From the NCBI RefSeq assembly GCF_009720525.1, contig NZ_CP043930.1, positions 3,938,501-4,002,500 on the forward strand: a stretch of DNA of 64,000 bases, written 5' to 3'. A program made the position numbers and the translations under genes. Positions 46,185 to 55,270 of this stretch are shown piece by piece. Below the pieces are notes generated by a model that saw only the letters and a program-made list of their open reading frames with translations, made no database searches and had not been told where the DNA came from. Every line of letters starts with the position of its first letter. Position 1 is the stretch's first letter. The stretch is from Gimesia benthica. Lineage in GTDB: Bacteria; Planctomycetota; Planctomycetia; Planctomycetales; Planctomycetaceae.

Positions 46185-46990
46185 TAATCAAGTTCCCAGC
46201 TTACAGATAACGATCGATCTTGACTGTTGATAGCCACTTCACAAAACTCAATATCTGACAGTAAGTCTTTCTTAAATGGACGACTTGGATTGGGATGTAA
46301 TATACTAAACACGTTTGGTGGCTCGACTCCAAGACCGCAAAGTAATAGACCTGAGATAGAACTACGGGCAAATCCTATTTCAGTAGTTTTCTCTGGTCTG
46401 AGAAATACAGCAGAATATAGGCTGGTACTTTGATAAACTTCTCCAGCATTTCCTCCTGTATTTTCATCCATTTGCCAAGCAATTCTACCCTCGCCTGTTA
46501 ATAGCTCTTCTACATGATCCTTATTCATGCAAATTGAAGAAGCCCAAATATGAAACGTACCAATTGCAAGAATTGTTGGGTGATTCATACCACTACATTG
46601 TATTGCCTTCCCCTTGCAAGCTGACCATACCGAGTTATTGAGAGACGAATAGTTTCTTGCTCTCTGTTCAGGGATTAACGGAAGATTGGTTTCTTCAATC
46701 ACTTTCTGTATGGAAATACATGTCACTTCAACATAAAAAACATGACCATCCTTAGAACATCTGAAATCTGGTTGTTTGCCTGATTCATTTAAATTTTCGT
46801 TAGGAGTAACGGTTACTCCCTGAAGCTGGAGTAACCGTCGGACTCTTGCTTCACACATTGCAGCTTCGTCATTATTTTTTGTAAATAATATATCCCAGTT
46901 TGCTAAATGTTGGGGATCAAATTGAGACAACCACTCTCGATGCTCACCAATTAATTTACGCCAATGTGGATTACTGAGGGGGAACTGCAT
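46184..46990 (-). CDS. PD-(D/E)xK-like nuclease, putative
   Basis: A 268-residue protein. Residues 74-90 read P-D-F-R-C-S-K-D-G-H-V-F-Y-V-E-V-T, matching the P-D...E-x-K core of restriction-endonuclease-like folds, with Thr in place of the final Lys. An upstream Glu in CEARVRRLL (about residue 47) may complete the active site. The altered last residue leaves activity uncertain. It overlaps the next gene by one base (stop/start at 46184-46186), so the two are coupled. It begins 56 bases after the HNH gene. Confidence 0.6.
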   Translation of the reverse strand: MQFPLSNPHWRKLIGEHREWLSQFDPQHLANWDILFTKNNDEAAMCEARVRRLLQLQGVTVTPNENLNESGKQPDFRCSKDGHVFYVEVTCISIQKVIEETNLPLIPEQRARNYSSLNNSVWSACKGKAIQCSGMNHPTILAIGTFHIWASSICMNKDHVEELLTGEGRIAWQMDENTGGNAGEVYQSTSLYSAVFLRPEKTTEIGFARSSISGLLLCGLGVEPPNVFSILHPNPSRPFKKDLLSDIEFCEVAINSQDRSLSVSWELD

Positions 46991-47046
46991 TAAGACAAAG
47001 CCTCAAGGTGTTGATAAACCGTCGGAGATACCATGAAATTGTTAAT

Positions 47047-47826
47047 TTACATAAACTCAACCGCTGTATGATCTATTTTAGCGACTTGCCAACGATGAGT
47101 TTCGTTATCTCCAACAGTCTTTACGGAAAACCATACAGAGTCAGCCTGCTTAAATATTTCAATATCATGAAGACCATAATCAACATCCAAAGTCACCCAA
47201 CGTTTTGAAGGTAGCTCAATGTCTTGCACGTTAAATGGATAATCATCCGAGTAGATTACATCTGGACCGTGATGGAATTCTATCAATGGCGAATGCAGTA
47301 ATTCATCATGTGGCAGATCGTTTCTAAGTCGTATCTTACATGAATATAGAACGTTCCCTTTTTTCCACCCATCAATAAAAATGACCGTATCAGATGGATC
47401 GTTGCCTCGATTTTTCCACATTTCCCAACCATCAACTGCAAATCTAATAGAATGGTCATCTGCGAGAATGGTAGGAAAATAATTCTGGTGCAATTCGGAA
47501 AAAGCAAACTGTTCTGCTACCAGTTTCCAATCCAAGAGAATTTCTTTGGAAAATTGAGATGGATCGCTGTCAATCAATTTGGCACATGTCTGACATAGCC
47601 AAATACCGTTTTGGGCTGAAGAACGGTATTCTTTACCGCAAAAAGCATCATATCGTGGACCGCCTACTGAAGCGGCAGTAATATGGGCTGCCACACCCAC
47701 ATTCAAGGATTTGTCCTCTGTTGAATGTGGTCCACTCGTCATCTTACGGCAAGATGGATTGGAGCAATGATATCCAACCCTCTTCGCAAGTACGTCTTTT
47801 ATTCGCTGACTAAAGTTGTCACGCAT
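47047..47826 (-). CDS. HNH endonuclease effector coupled to a DAC-like gene
   Basis: A 259-residue protein. The N-terminal ~90 residues are an HNH nuclease module: C-S-N-P-S-C (residues 21-26), NVGVAAHITAASVGGPRYD (His48 predicted to be catalytic) and NGIWLCQTCAKLID. HNH domains of this subtype are common in bacterial defence proteins. The C-terminal ~160 residues are beta-rich and unassigned, perhaps a sensing or regulatory module. Its ATG lies one base after the stop of the DAC-like gene (TAA-A-ATG), so the two are translationally coupled. Confidence 0.82.
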   Translation of the reverse strand: MRDNFSQRIKDVLAKRVGYHCSNPSCRKMTSGPHSTEDKSLNVGVAAHITAASVGGPRYDAFCGKEYRSSAQNGIWLCQTCAKLIDSDPSQFSKEILLDWKLVAEQFAFSELHQNYFPTILADDHSIRFAVDGWEMWKNRGNDPSDTVIFIDGWKKGNVLYSCKIRLRNDLPHDELLHSPLIEFHHGPDVIYSDDYPFNVQDIELPSKRWVTLDVDYGLHDIEIFKQADSVWFSVKTVGDNETHRWQVAKIDHTAVEFM

Positions 47827-47827
47827 T

Positions 47828-49036
47828 TTAAAGAAACTCTAATTTAGCATCGCATTTTTCATCACCATTATTACTTTCAAAATGAAGCGTTATTTCTCCA
47901 TCAGAACTAACTTTTATTGGTCTCCCTCCCCAATGATAAGCTGATAGAGCAGCTGTAGATCTTGCACCACTCTGCCCGTTAGCATTCGGATGAGATTCTA
48001 TAATGGCTCCAAAAGCGAGTATTTGACGATTATCAAAAATAACTGCTCCATCGATACTAGCGAGCTCAGTAAGCAATCGTTTATTTCCAAGTGCTTTTGT
48101 CGATTCTCCTATTCCAATGTCTCTAACACTGTCAGCAATAAATGAATTTCCTTGCTCTGATCCAGACGAAAGAATACATTCTTTGTTGACAATCTTTTCA
48201 ATCACTTTCGATTCTGGATCATGTACCAATAATGCTCCATGTCGCTTGAAACTTAGATCAAAAGCAATTTCATAGAGAGTAGCTCCTGCATTATAGCTTT
48301 TAACACATTTTGTAATTGTATTCTTGAATGTGTTTTGGTCGTATATTGTCCATATACCTTTGCGTCTTGAAGCAATCATCCCCCAATAATTCATGAAAAT
48401 CCAATCGCCAGACGATGTCAAATGCACAGAATACTCTTTGTGTTTTAGGACGCTGTGAAAAGGATTTAAGAATTCTGGTAAATACTTATAGGACTGAGAA
48501 TTCTTTATTTCATCCCATCGAATCTCTTCATAACCAATAATTTTCATACATGGGTCTACTCGAAAGTACGTAAATGGTGAAGTACCAAGTTGGTCCAAGA
48601 GTTTTTGGTGTCTATCTAGGTCGATACGAATACCATTTTCATTCTGATCTACATCAATGATCATATTCAATGTCACACGCTGGTTTTCGTATGTCCTTCG
48701 TGATAACGCATGAAGATAGAATAATATATCATCCCATTTAACTTCAGAAGAATTATACCCCAGCCACTCAAGCACAAACTGTTCCTGAATAAACTCCCGA
48801 ACAAGTAGATTTTTTGCATGTTTTGTCGATTTCACATAAGATGTAATCTTGCGATTCATTGATCCCAAGAGTTGATTCAAATTTGGTGTATTGTATATCA
48901 GATTATAAAAAGGGTATTCTTCCCCATCGATGCTTAAAGAAAATGAAAATGGACCACAGTCAGCTTGATACCAATTAGGAACAAGATTTATACAGTCGCT
49001 TGCTATGTTTCTGTATTTATGCTGATCAGAAGTCAT
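47828..49036 (-). CDS. Diadenylate-cyclase-like (DAC/DisA_N-related) sensor-type protein
   Basis: A 402-residue protein. The C-terminal half resembles a DAC domain: HGALLVHDPES at about 266, IDGAVIFDNRQILAFGAII at about 329, GARSTAALSAY at ~357-367 and IKVSSDGEITLHF at about 375. In active DACs the motifs are D-G-A and R-H-R; here D-G-A is kept but the R-H-R region reads A-R-S-T, so synthesis of c-di-AMP is doubtful. Catalytically altered DAC relatives (DACN-type domains) have been described as predicted sensors in conflict systems. The N-terminal ~190 residues are unassigned. The coupling to an HNH gene is the main functional clue. Confidence 0.65.
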   Translation of the reverse strand: MTSDQHKYRNIASDCINLVPNWYQADCGPFSFSLSIDGEEYPFYNLIYNTPNLNQLLGSMNRKITSYVKSTKHAKNLLVREFIQEQFVLEWLGYNSSEVKWDDILFYLHALSRRTYENQRVTLNMIIDVDQNENGIRIDLDRHQKLLDQLGTSPFTYFRVDPCMKIIGYEEIRWDEIKNSQSYKYLPEFLNPFHSVLKHKEYSVHLTSSGDWIFMNYWGMIASRRKGIWTIYDQNTFKNTITKCVKSYNAGATLYEIAFDLSFKRHGALLVHDPESKVIEKIVNKECILSSGSEQGNSFIADSVRDIGIGESTKALGNKRLLTELASIDGAVIFDNRQILAFGAIIESHPNANGQSGARSTAALSAYHWGGRPIKVSSDGEITLHFESNNGDEKCDAKLEFL

Positions 49037-49100
49037 TTATTTTAACTCACAATCCAGTAAACAAGAACAAATATAGTTATCGCTGACAGGAAACACCTCC

Positions 49101-49796
49101 TCACAAACTCATTCCAGCACCATTCACTCGCAGCCACTGTTTCCGCTCCAGATAATCTGGCAAAATCTTATCAACCTCATTCCAAAATGCTTCCGTATGA
49201 TTGGCATGAATCAAGTGTGCTAGCTCATGAACCACGATGTAATCAATGATCGTGAGTGGTGCCATAATGCATTTCCAGTGGAAATTCAGCATGCCTTCTG
49301 TGGTGCAGGATGCCCAACGATGTTGGAGTTCCTGAACTTTGATGCCTTTGGGGGTGACTCCCATCTGGGAAGCGAAATATTCCACCCGCTCAATGATTTT
49401 CTGGAGCGACTTTTCACGATAGAACTCTTTGAATACTTCGTGAGTATCTTCCTGTCGATCTTCCAAGCCAGAACGCAAACAGAGATAACCCTGCTTGAGC
49501 ATCAATGGCTGCAACTGATCTTCCACGATTTTCAATCGATAAGAACGCCCTAAATACAGGAAGCCTTCACCATTCACGAATTCCCGCTCGACTCGTGTGG
49601 CGTTCAGATCACACCACTCAGCTAGATTTTTGTAGATCCAGACCAGCTTGTTTTCAATCAGTGATTCGACTTCTGCATCAGACAACTTCTTCGGAGCAAG
49701 TACGGATACTTCACCATCCCGCTCAATATAAATACTGGCGGTTTTCCGATCACTGCGGGAAACTGAATATGAAACATCTTTGTATTGTTTTTTCAT
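49101..49796 (-). CDS. DUF45/YgjP-like metalloprotease, accessory of type I restriction locus
   Basis: A 231-residue protein with the zinc-protease motif HELAHLIHANHTEAFW (H-E-x-x-H plus a downstream His) and the family trait LQHRWASCTTEGMLNFHWKC. These are the marks of the DUF45/WLM-related family, often found next to type I restriction genes. It overlaps hsdR by four bases (ATGA at 49793-49796), so it is co-translated with it. Its target is unknown; a role in controlling the restriction enzyme has been proposed for the family, but this is inference. Confidence 0.88.
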   Translation of the reverse strand: MKKQYKDVSYSVSRSDRKTASIYIERDGEVSVLAPKKLSDAEVESLIENKLVWIYKNLAEWCDLNATRVEREFVNGEGFLYLGRSYRLKIVEDQLQPLMLKQGYLCLRSGLEDRQEDTHEVFKEFYREKSLQKIIERVEYFASQMGVTPKGIKVQELQHRWASCTTEGMLNFHWKCIMAPLTIIDYIVVHELAHLIHANHTEAFWNEVDKILPDYLERKQWLRVNGAGMSL

Positions 49797-52700
49797 GACA
49801 CAATATCCCGATGACGAACTTTTGCCAGTGATGTAATCTCCGTCACGATCTGATCAGTATTTTCTATAATCGGATCAATGCCCGTAAACAACATCAAATC
49901 AGAAAGCCTTCCTTTCAGTTTTTCGACTTCATATGCATTATTCCAAAAATTGATGATATTGATGGTTTGCTGGAACTCTTCTATCACATCACCAATGAGC
50001 TGTTTTAACTGCTGGTCATATTCTGCTGGTATTGTATTTTCAAATGCCAGTTGTGCGATCAAGTCATAGAAGGGGGCTTCTGTGGCACTGATCCCTTCGA
50101 TATCGTCTTTCCGTCCCTTTTCTGCTTCGTCCCGAATAACTGACAGGTCAAAACAGAGTTGATCCCAATCATCCTTATGTTTTTGAATCAACGTCTCCAG
50201 CTTCTCACTGAGCTTGGTATAGAATGCGGGATCTTCCTCAAATCGAATTTTGCAGTGCTTACGAATGGCATGTTCCATTTCGCTGGCTTTTGCCTTGGGT
50301 GATGTGTTCTTTTCCAGCTCTTCGATGAAGTTAGAAGAAAACAGTTCGACTGGTTTGATCTTGGGATTGATACCAAGACTGATGAGATGTTCGTTGATCA
50401 GTTTTCGAACCTTTTCACCAGCTCCAGCAATATTAAGGGAATCATCTTTATAACGCTGTTTCACTTTAGCCAGCAAATAACCAAATCGTTTGACAGGGAT
50501 CTTGTATTCATTTGCGGCAGAGTGGGGCAGCACGATATCCATACTTTGCAGGAACTTTTTCAGGTAGACTTCAAAGGTCGCCCTGAGCTTCACATCCTTC
50601 AGTTTTTCAATGGCCAATTCCAATATATCGAAATTCTTCTGGGTATCATTTATGGACTGCCTGACGAATGGCTCGATCTCATCAATGCCATTATCTGTAA
50701 ACAGATGAATCAGCCGTTGGTAACGGCTTTCCAAAATAGGAATTTCTGTTGTGATGTTCTTCAGTGAGTTTTCAACATCATCTCGATCATCGCCAGAATA
50801 GATGGATAACGCTTCCTTGAGATGGTTTGCTAACCCCACGTAATCAACAATATAACCCCGATTCTTCCCCTTACGAACTCGATTCACTCGGGCAATCGTT
50901 TGGAGCAGATTATGTTCCTTGACTATTTTGTCGATGTACATGACCTGTTCGACTGGTGCGTCAAATCCTGTCAGCAGCATATCGCAGACAATCAGGAAAC
51001 TGACTCCAGTAAGTTCTTTGGATGGATCGTCATAATTGAAATCCCGTTTGAAATTCTCAACAGCCTTGATTTCTCTGGAATATTTACGGGCATGAGTGAT
51101 AACGGCTTTTTCATTAGTGCCATCTGAAGAAACGACCACTGCTGATTTCAGGAAAGCAATTTTATTGATCAACTCCTGATCTGGCTCAGTTTCTGCCTGA
51201 CGCTTTTCCAGTTCCTCAGTAAGTGCCTTATCGATGTAGGTCTTGTAGTGAATTGCCGCCATCTTAGAATTACAGACAACCTGAGCTTTGAATCCATTAG
51301 GCAGGATGTTGTCGATATAGTGCTTGACCAAATCCTTGGAAATGGCCTCAATTCGCTTTTCTGCTTCAAAGATATCGCCAGTGGCACCATACTTCTTTTT
51401 GATGGCTAGTATTTCTTCATCAGTTCGATGTGCAAACAGATCTTCGAATTTTGTATCAAATTCATGCTTTTCATTCAGGGCAGTGTCAGCGGTTTTCCCT
51501 TCATATAGAATCTGGACGGTCGCACCATCATCCACGGCGTCCTGTAAACGGTATTTGTCGATATAGCCGCCAAACCGCTCCCACGTCTTCTTAGTATGCC
51601 GATCCGTGATCAAAGGTGTTCCCGTAAAAGCCAGCCGTGTGGCATTGGGAAGGGCAGAGAATAGATTGTCACCAATGTCGCCCCCCTGACTACGGTGGGC
51701 TTCATCGATCATACAGACAATACGGTCGGAATCATTCACCACTTCCATCGTGGCAAATTCTTGTACGGTCTCCTGTCCCCCTAATGCATCTTCCAGATAG
51801 CCAGCGAGTTCTTCTTTATGCTCCTGAAATTTATGGATCATCACCATGTTCAGATTCGAACTGGAAGTCGCTAGTTTCGTCTTTAAATCTTCGCTGCTTT
51901 TTATGACGGTGACCTTTTCACCAGTCAGGTTTGCTGTTTCGCTTAGCTGCTCTTCCAGACTGGTTCGGTCATTGATCATGCAGATTTTATAATCTTTCAG
52001 ATCATCACAGGAGCGGATCTTTCGGATAGCGAACACCATCGTGAGAGATTTCCCTGAGCCTTGTGTGTGCCAGACAACCCCAGATCGTTCCATCGCCGTC
52101 GAGCCGTCCCGCATCCGTTCGATGATTTTCAGCATGGCTCTGTATTGCTGGTAGCGGCAGACGACTTTGATCAGTTTCTTTTCGGACACCATGAAAATGA
52201 TGCAGTTGCGGATGACATCCAGCAGGATTTCTGGAGCCAACAATCCCTGAATCAATACTTCCTGCTGCCGTTCTTTTCCTAACGGGGGAGTGTAATCTCG
52301 ATATTTTTTGGGATAGATGTCTTTCCAGTTATAAAAATAATCTTCTGAGGAAGTGATCGTTCCCAGTTTGGCTTCATCACCATCTGAGGCAATTAGCAGT
52401 TGATTGGTGTAGAACAGTCGTGGTTCGCCCTCTTTGAGACCTGCTTCATGTGTCTCTTCCCGCTGGTCACTGTAGCGATGAAGTTGCTTGATGGCTTCAT
52501 GCATTGGATTGGCAGTAAAGGCATTGGCGTCCTTACATTCAATCACAACCAATGGCAGTCCGTTGACAAACAGAACGATATCAGGGCGAATATGTCCTTT
52601 CCCTTTACTGGGGGTATCAACACGGAACTGATTGATTGCCAGAAAGTGATTTCGTAGGGGATGGTCAAAATCGATCAATTTGACTTCAGGGTTTTGTTCT

Positions 52701-53044
52701 CCAGTCAGCTCGTTCTCATCGACCGTCGGCTTCCATTCACCATCCCTGAGTAAGAAATGGAGCAAATTCTGATTCTTCTCCAGCAGGTTATTTCCAGAAG
52801 GATTAAGCACTTCTTCATACAGGTCATCCAGTTGCTGATCCGTCAGCCATTCCAGTCCCTCACTGGTTGTGTTAAGGGCTTTGACGCTCTGTTTGAAGAT
52901 CTCTCCTAATGTGACTTCCCGAAAACTGGTACGGTGGCTGAGTGTCGGATCAGTGGGGATCGAATTACCTTGATCGATTATCTGCCAGCCTAAAGCAACC
53001 AGTTGATCCAAAAATGGTTTTTCAACGTAGGAGTATTCAGACAT
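49793..53044 (-). CDS. hsdR: Type I restriction enzyme, R subunit
   Basis: A 1083-residue protein of normal HsdR size. The N-terminal nuclease carries HIRPDIVLFVNGLPLVVIECK (PD...ExK), followed by a helicase with Walker A HTQGSGKSLTMVFAIRKI, the DEAH-type box CMIDEAHRSQGGD, TRLAFTGTPLI, the later motif SFLIVCDMLLTGFDAPVEQVMYID and IARVNRVRKGKNRGYIVDY. The C-terminal ~250 residues bind the methylase core. HsdR translocates and cuts unmethylated DNA with HsdM/HsdS. It overlaps the upstream DUF429-like gene by eight bases and the downstream metalloprotease gene by four, so the three are translationally linked. Confidence 0.95.
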   Translation of the reverse strand: MSEYSYVEKPFLDQLVALGWQIIDQGNSIPTDPTLSHRTSFREVTLGEIFKQSVKALNTTSEGLEWLTDQQLDDLYEEVLNPSGNNLLEKNQNLLHFLLRDGEWKPTVDENELTGEQNPEVKLIDFDHPLRNHFLAINQFRVDTPSKGKGHIRPDIVLFVNGLPLVVIECKDANAFTANPMHEAIKQLHRYSDQREETHEAGLKEGEPRLFYTNQLLIASDGDEAKLGTITSSEDYFYNWKDIYPKKYRDYTPPLGKERQQEVLIQGLLAPEILLDVIRNCIIFMVSEKKLIKVVCRYQQYRAMLKIIERMRDGSTAMERSGVVWHTQGSGKSLTMVFAIRKIRSCDDLKDYKICMINDRTSLEEQLSETANLTGEKVTVIKSSEDLKTKLATSSSNLNMVMIHKFQEHKEELAGYLEDALGGQETVQEFATMEVVNDSDRIVCMIDEAHRSQGGDIGDNLFSALPNATRLAFTGTPLITDRHTKKTWERFGGYIDKYRLQDAVDDGATVQILYEGKTADTALNEKHEFDTKFEDLFAHRTDEEILAIKKKYGATGDIFEAEKRIEAISKDLVKHYIDNILPNGFKAQVVCNSKMAAIHYKTYIDKALTEELEKRQAETEPDQELINKIAFLKSAVVVSSDGTNEKAVITHARKYSREIKAVENFKRDFNYDDPSKELTGVSFLIVCDMLLTGFDAPVEQVMYIDKIVKEHNLLQTIARVNRVRKGKNRGYIVDYVGLANHLKEALSIYSGDDRDDVENSLKNITTEIPILESRYQRLIHLFTDNGIDEIEPFVRQSINDTQKNFDILELAIEKLKDVKLRATFEVYLKKFLQSMDIVLPHSAANEYKIPVKRFGYLLAKVKQRYKDDSLNIAGAGEKVRKLINEHLISLGINPKIKPVELFSSNFIEELEKNTSPKAKASEMEHAIRKHCKIRFEEDPAFYTKLSEKLETLIQKHKDDWDQLCFDLSVIRDEAEKGRKDDIEGISATEAPFYDLIAQLAFENTIPAEYDQQLKQLIGDVIEEFQQTINIINFWNNAYEVEKLKGRLSDLMLFTGIDPIIENTDQIVTEITSLAKVRHRDIVS

Positions 53045-54281
53045 TAATTGAATTCCTACTTTTAGACTTCACTTTAATTCTATTACAGTCTGGCATCCAG
53101 ATTTGCCCACCATCTCCTTCGGAGCCAAATGGTTTCGTTAAACCACATCGATGAAGAGCGGCAACAAGTGCCGCAGCCGCAGCATCTACTGAATCATGAT
53201 CTTTTAATAAATCACAGTTTAAATCAGGGATAAATTTCTGTAACAAATCAATTCTAGCCATTCTCCCTTCTGGCTTCGTTTTCTTAGGCGGAGTCCCTTT
53301 ATTTCCGAGTAAATGCCAAAGAAATGTGAACACACCATGAGGATGTGTTTCAATTTTTTTAATTTTGGGGTATTCAGAAAATAAGATAATAGAACGAGCA
53401 ATCCACCTACTGGCACCTTCGAATTTCATAACTGTATTTTGAGTAGTCCAAAATAATCCAACACCTTCTCTGAACAATCTTCTTTCACATTCACGAATCC
53501 CACTGCATGCATTTTTATCCCATCCTTTAGAAATATTTGAGAGTAATCGTGGGCCATTGGTGTCACAGGGGCCATCTATACATACAAGACTAGACTTAAC
53601 CGATTTTACGTGGTCCCACAAATCATCATTCTTATGGTGATGAAACAGTGGATTCTCAGGAAGTGTGAATGTCCCATTAGAAATTCGAATAGAAAAACTG
53701 GGCATTTTCTTCTTGCCGATTGTCATTTTGGAAGCCCAACTCGCCGCTGTCGGATCTACACCTGTAACCACATCATTTATTTCTTTTGGTACAGAGAATC
53801 GAAGTTCAAGACTTTCATCAGATGAAGATGATGGAGTAATTGAATGATGAGGCTCATTTTTCTTGCTAGGATGCTCCAAGACTTTTTTCACAGTTGCTTG
53901 ACCTTGAAGAAATGATTCTTGTGAGTCATAAGACAGTATTTCTGGATCTAGTGGGGATTCCTCATAGATTTCTATTGTCTCAAGTTGGCAAAACATACGG
54001 TTGGTGAGCATCCCATAAATAGGCAAGACATTAGAAGGAGTATTTTGCCGCTTAGGCTTATCAGCAACCGTAGCAGTACCATGAAGAATGAGCCTTCCAG
54101 TTTCTGACGTACAGAGACCCACTTTTTGTCCTTTAGTTGAACCTGACATTGGAGGAGTTTTATGATTATTTAATAAAAGAAATGCCTCTTTATCATCCTC
54201 TACCAATCCTGAAAGGAACGAAATTTCTTCACGTGGATCTGGATAGTCTTCATTCTCTGTAAATCGATAAATCCAATCCAT
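53037..54281 (-). CDS. DUF429-like RNase H-fold protein within the type I restriction operon
   Basis: A 414-residue protein. The segments VVTGVDPTAA (Asp at 176), LVCIDGPCDTNGPR (Asp at 236), ECERRLFREGVGLFWTT, ETHPHGVFTFLW and HDSVDAAAAALVAAL (acidic residues near 363-366) follow the order of DUF429 predicted nucleases, which have an RNase H-like fold. The first ~150 residues form an unassigned N-terminal extension. Its stop overlaps the hsdR start by eight bases. Such proteins are not standard parts of type I systems, so its role here is unknown. Confidence 0.72.
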   Translation of the reverse strand: MDWIYRFTENEDYPDPREEISFLSGLVEDDKEAFLLLNNHKTPPMSGSTKGQKVGLCTSETGRLILHGTATVADKPKRQNTPSNVLPIYGMLTNRMFCQLETIEIYEESPLDPEILSYDSQESFLQGQATVKKVLEHPSKKNEPHHSITPSSSSDESLELRFSVPKEINDVVTGVDPTAASWASKMTIGKKKMPSFSIRISNGTFTLPENPLFHHHKNDDLWDHVKSVKSSLVCIDGPCDTNGPRLLSNISKGWDKNACSGIRECERRLFREGVGLFWTTQNTVMKFEGASRWIARSIILFSEYPKIKKIETHPHGVFTFLWHLLGNKGTPPKKTKPEGRMARIDLLQKFIPDLNCDLLKDHDSVDAAAAALVAALHRCGLTKPFGSEGDGGQIWMPDCNRIKVKSKSRNSINV

Positions 54282-54391
54282 TTTGGTTCCTTATCTAACA
54301 TAACAATGTCAGTAAATTAGCTGTTCAGTTCTAGTGTTATATAGCGAGACCTTTTGTCCTGCTCACAAATCGGATTACCAGCACAGGAGTC

Positions 54392-55270
54392 TCACTCATC
54401 ATCCGCCTCTTTGACAATGGATGCTTCTTGGATTTCTTTTAATGTCGTTCCCTCTTTTGTTTTCCATGCCGTGCGACCATTTGTAGGTCCTCCAGTGATC
54501 ACGGCTCCTGCTTTGGAAGGGGCAGAGAAAACCTGATTCTGAGTAAAGACATAATGTTGTCCTTGGTAGACGACGATCCCCTGATCAATTAAATCCTTGC
54601 GAATGGAAAGATAATGCTGGTTCAAAGAGGGAGTCGCTTCTACCACCATTTGAGATCCCTGCATTACAACAAAACCTTTTGCATCTTCGTAGCCCTTTGC
54701 CGCCACTCCTTTTGCCTTGATATAAAGGAGATCTCTTGGTTTCACGCTGGTTTCTGTTTTTTCAAAAACGCTCAGTCCCAGTAGTGGGAAGACATTGAGA
54801 ATATCAAGCAGGAAGCTTTCCACATCCGCAATTTCTGCTTCTGATAATGAAGGCGGGAGAGACGTTTGGGTATTATCTAATTTGCATTGCTTGGCATCTC
54901 CAGCCAGTTCCAATAATCGGGATTCCAAGTGCTTCACATGGGCTTTATTCAAGCTGCTGTCTTTTGTGACGAAAAACACAGCCCAGTCCCAAAAGTCTTT
55001 CTTACTATAGTGGCTGTCCAGTCGTGCTTTAACGGGATCACCTTCGCCAATGTAGACTGTGGGTAGGCTGCTCTCTTCCGATGCACCGACCAGAATGTAA
55101 ACTCCTGTTTTTAGGAATTCATCTCGATTCGCTGCCTGTTTGTAATTCGTGCGTCGAAAGACAATGCCCACACCAGTCCAGTTCGACTTTTCCACAACAC
55201 GTAAGCCGTCTGGATCACCATCCGGGACGAATATTTTAATCGAAAATGGGCGTTGGTGTTGTTCAAGCAT
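54392..55270 (-). CDS. GIY-YIG nuclease family protein with DUF4357-like C-terminus
   Basis: A 292-residue protein. The GIY-YIG core is visible as TGVYILVGASEE and TVYIGEGDPVKARLDSHYSKKDFWDWAVFF (residues 56-100). The last ~60 residues (VFSAPSKAGAVITGGPTNGRTAWKTKEG) match the DUF4357 pattern. Proteins of this type occur repeatedly in type I restriction loci. The gene overlaps the hsdS stop by eight bases (55263-55270), implying coupling. Whether it cuts DNA or regulates the complex is not known; the catalytic Arg/Glu of GIY-YIG should be checked. Confidence 0.85.
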   Translation of the reverse strand: MLEQHQRPFSIKIFVPDGDPDGLRVVEKSNWTGVGIVFRRTNYKQAANRDEFLKTGVYILVGASEESSLPTVYIGEGDPVKARLDSHYSKKDFWDWAVFFVTKDSSLNKAHVKHLESRLLELAGDAKQCKLDNTQTSLPPSLSEAEIADVESFLLDILNVFPLLGLSVFEKTETSVKPRDLLYIKAKGVAAKGYEDAKGFVVMQGSQMVVEATPSLNQHYLSIRKDLIDQGIVVYQGQHYVFTQNQVFSAPSKAGAVITGGPTNGRTAWKTKEGTTLKEIQEASIVKEADDE

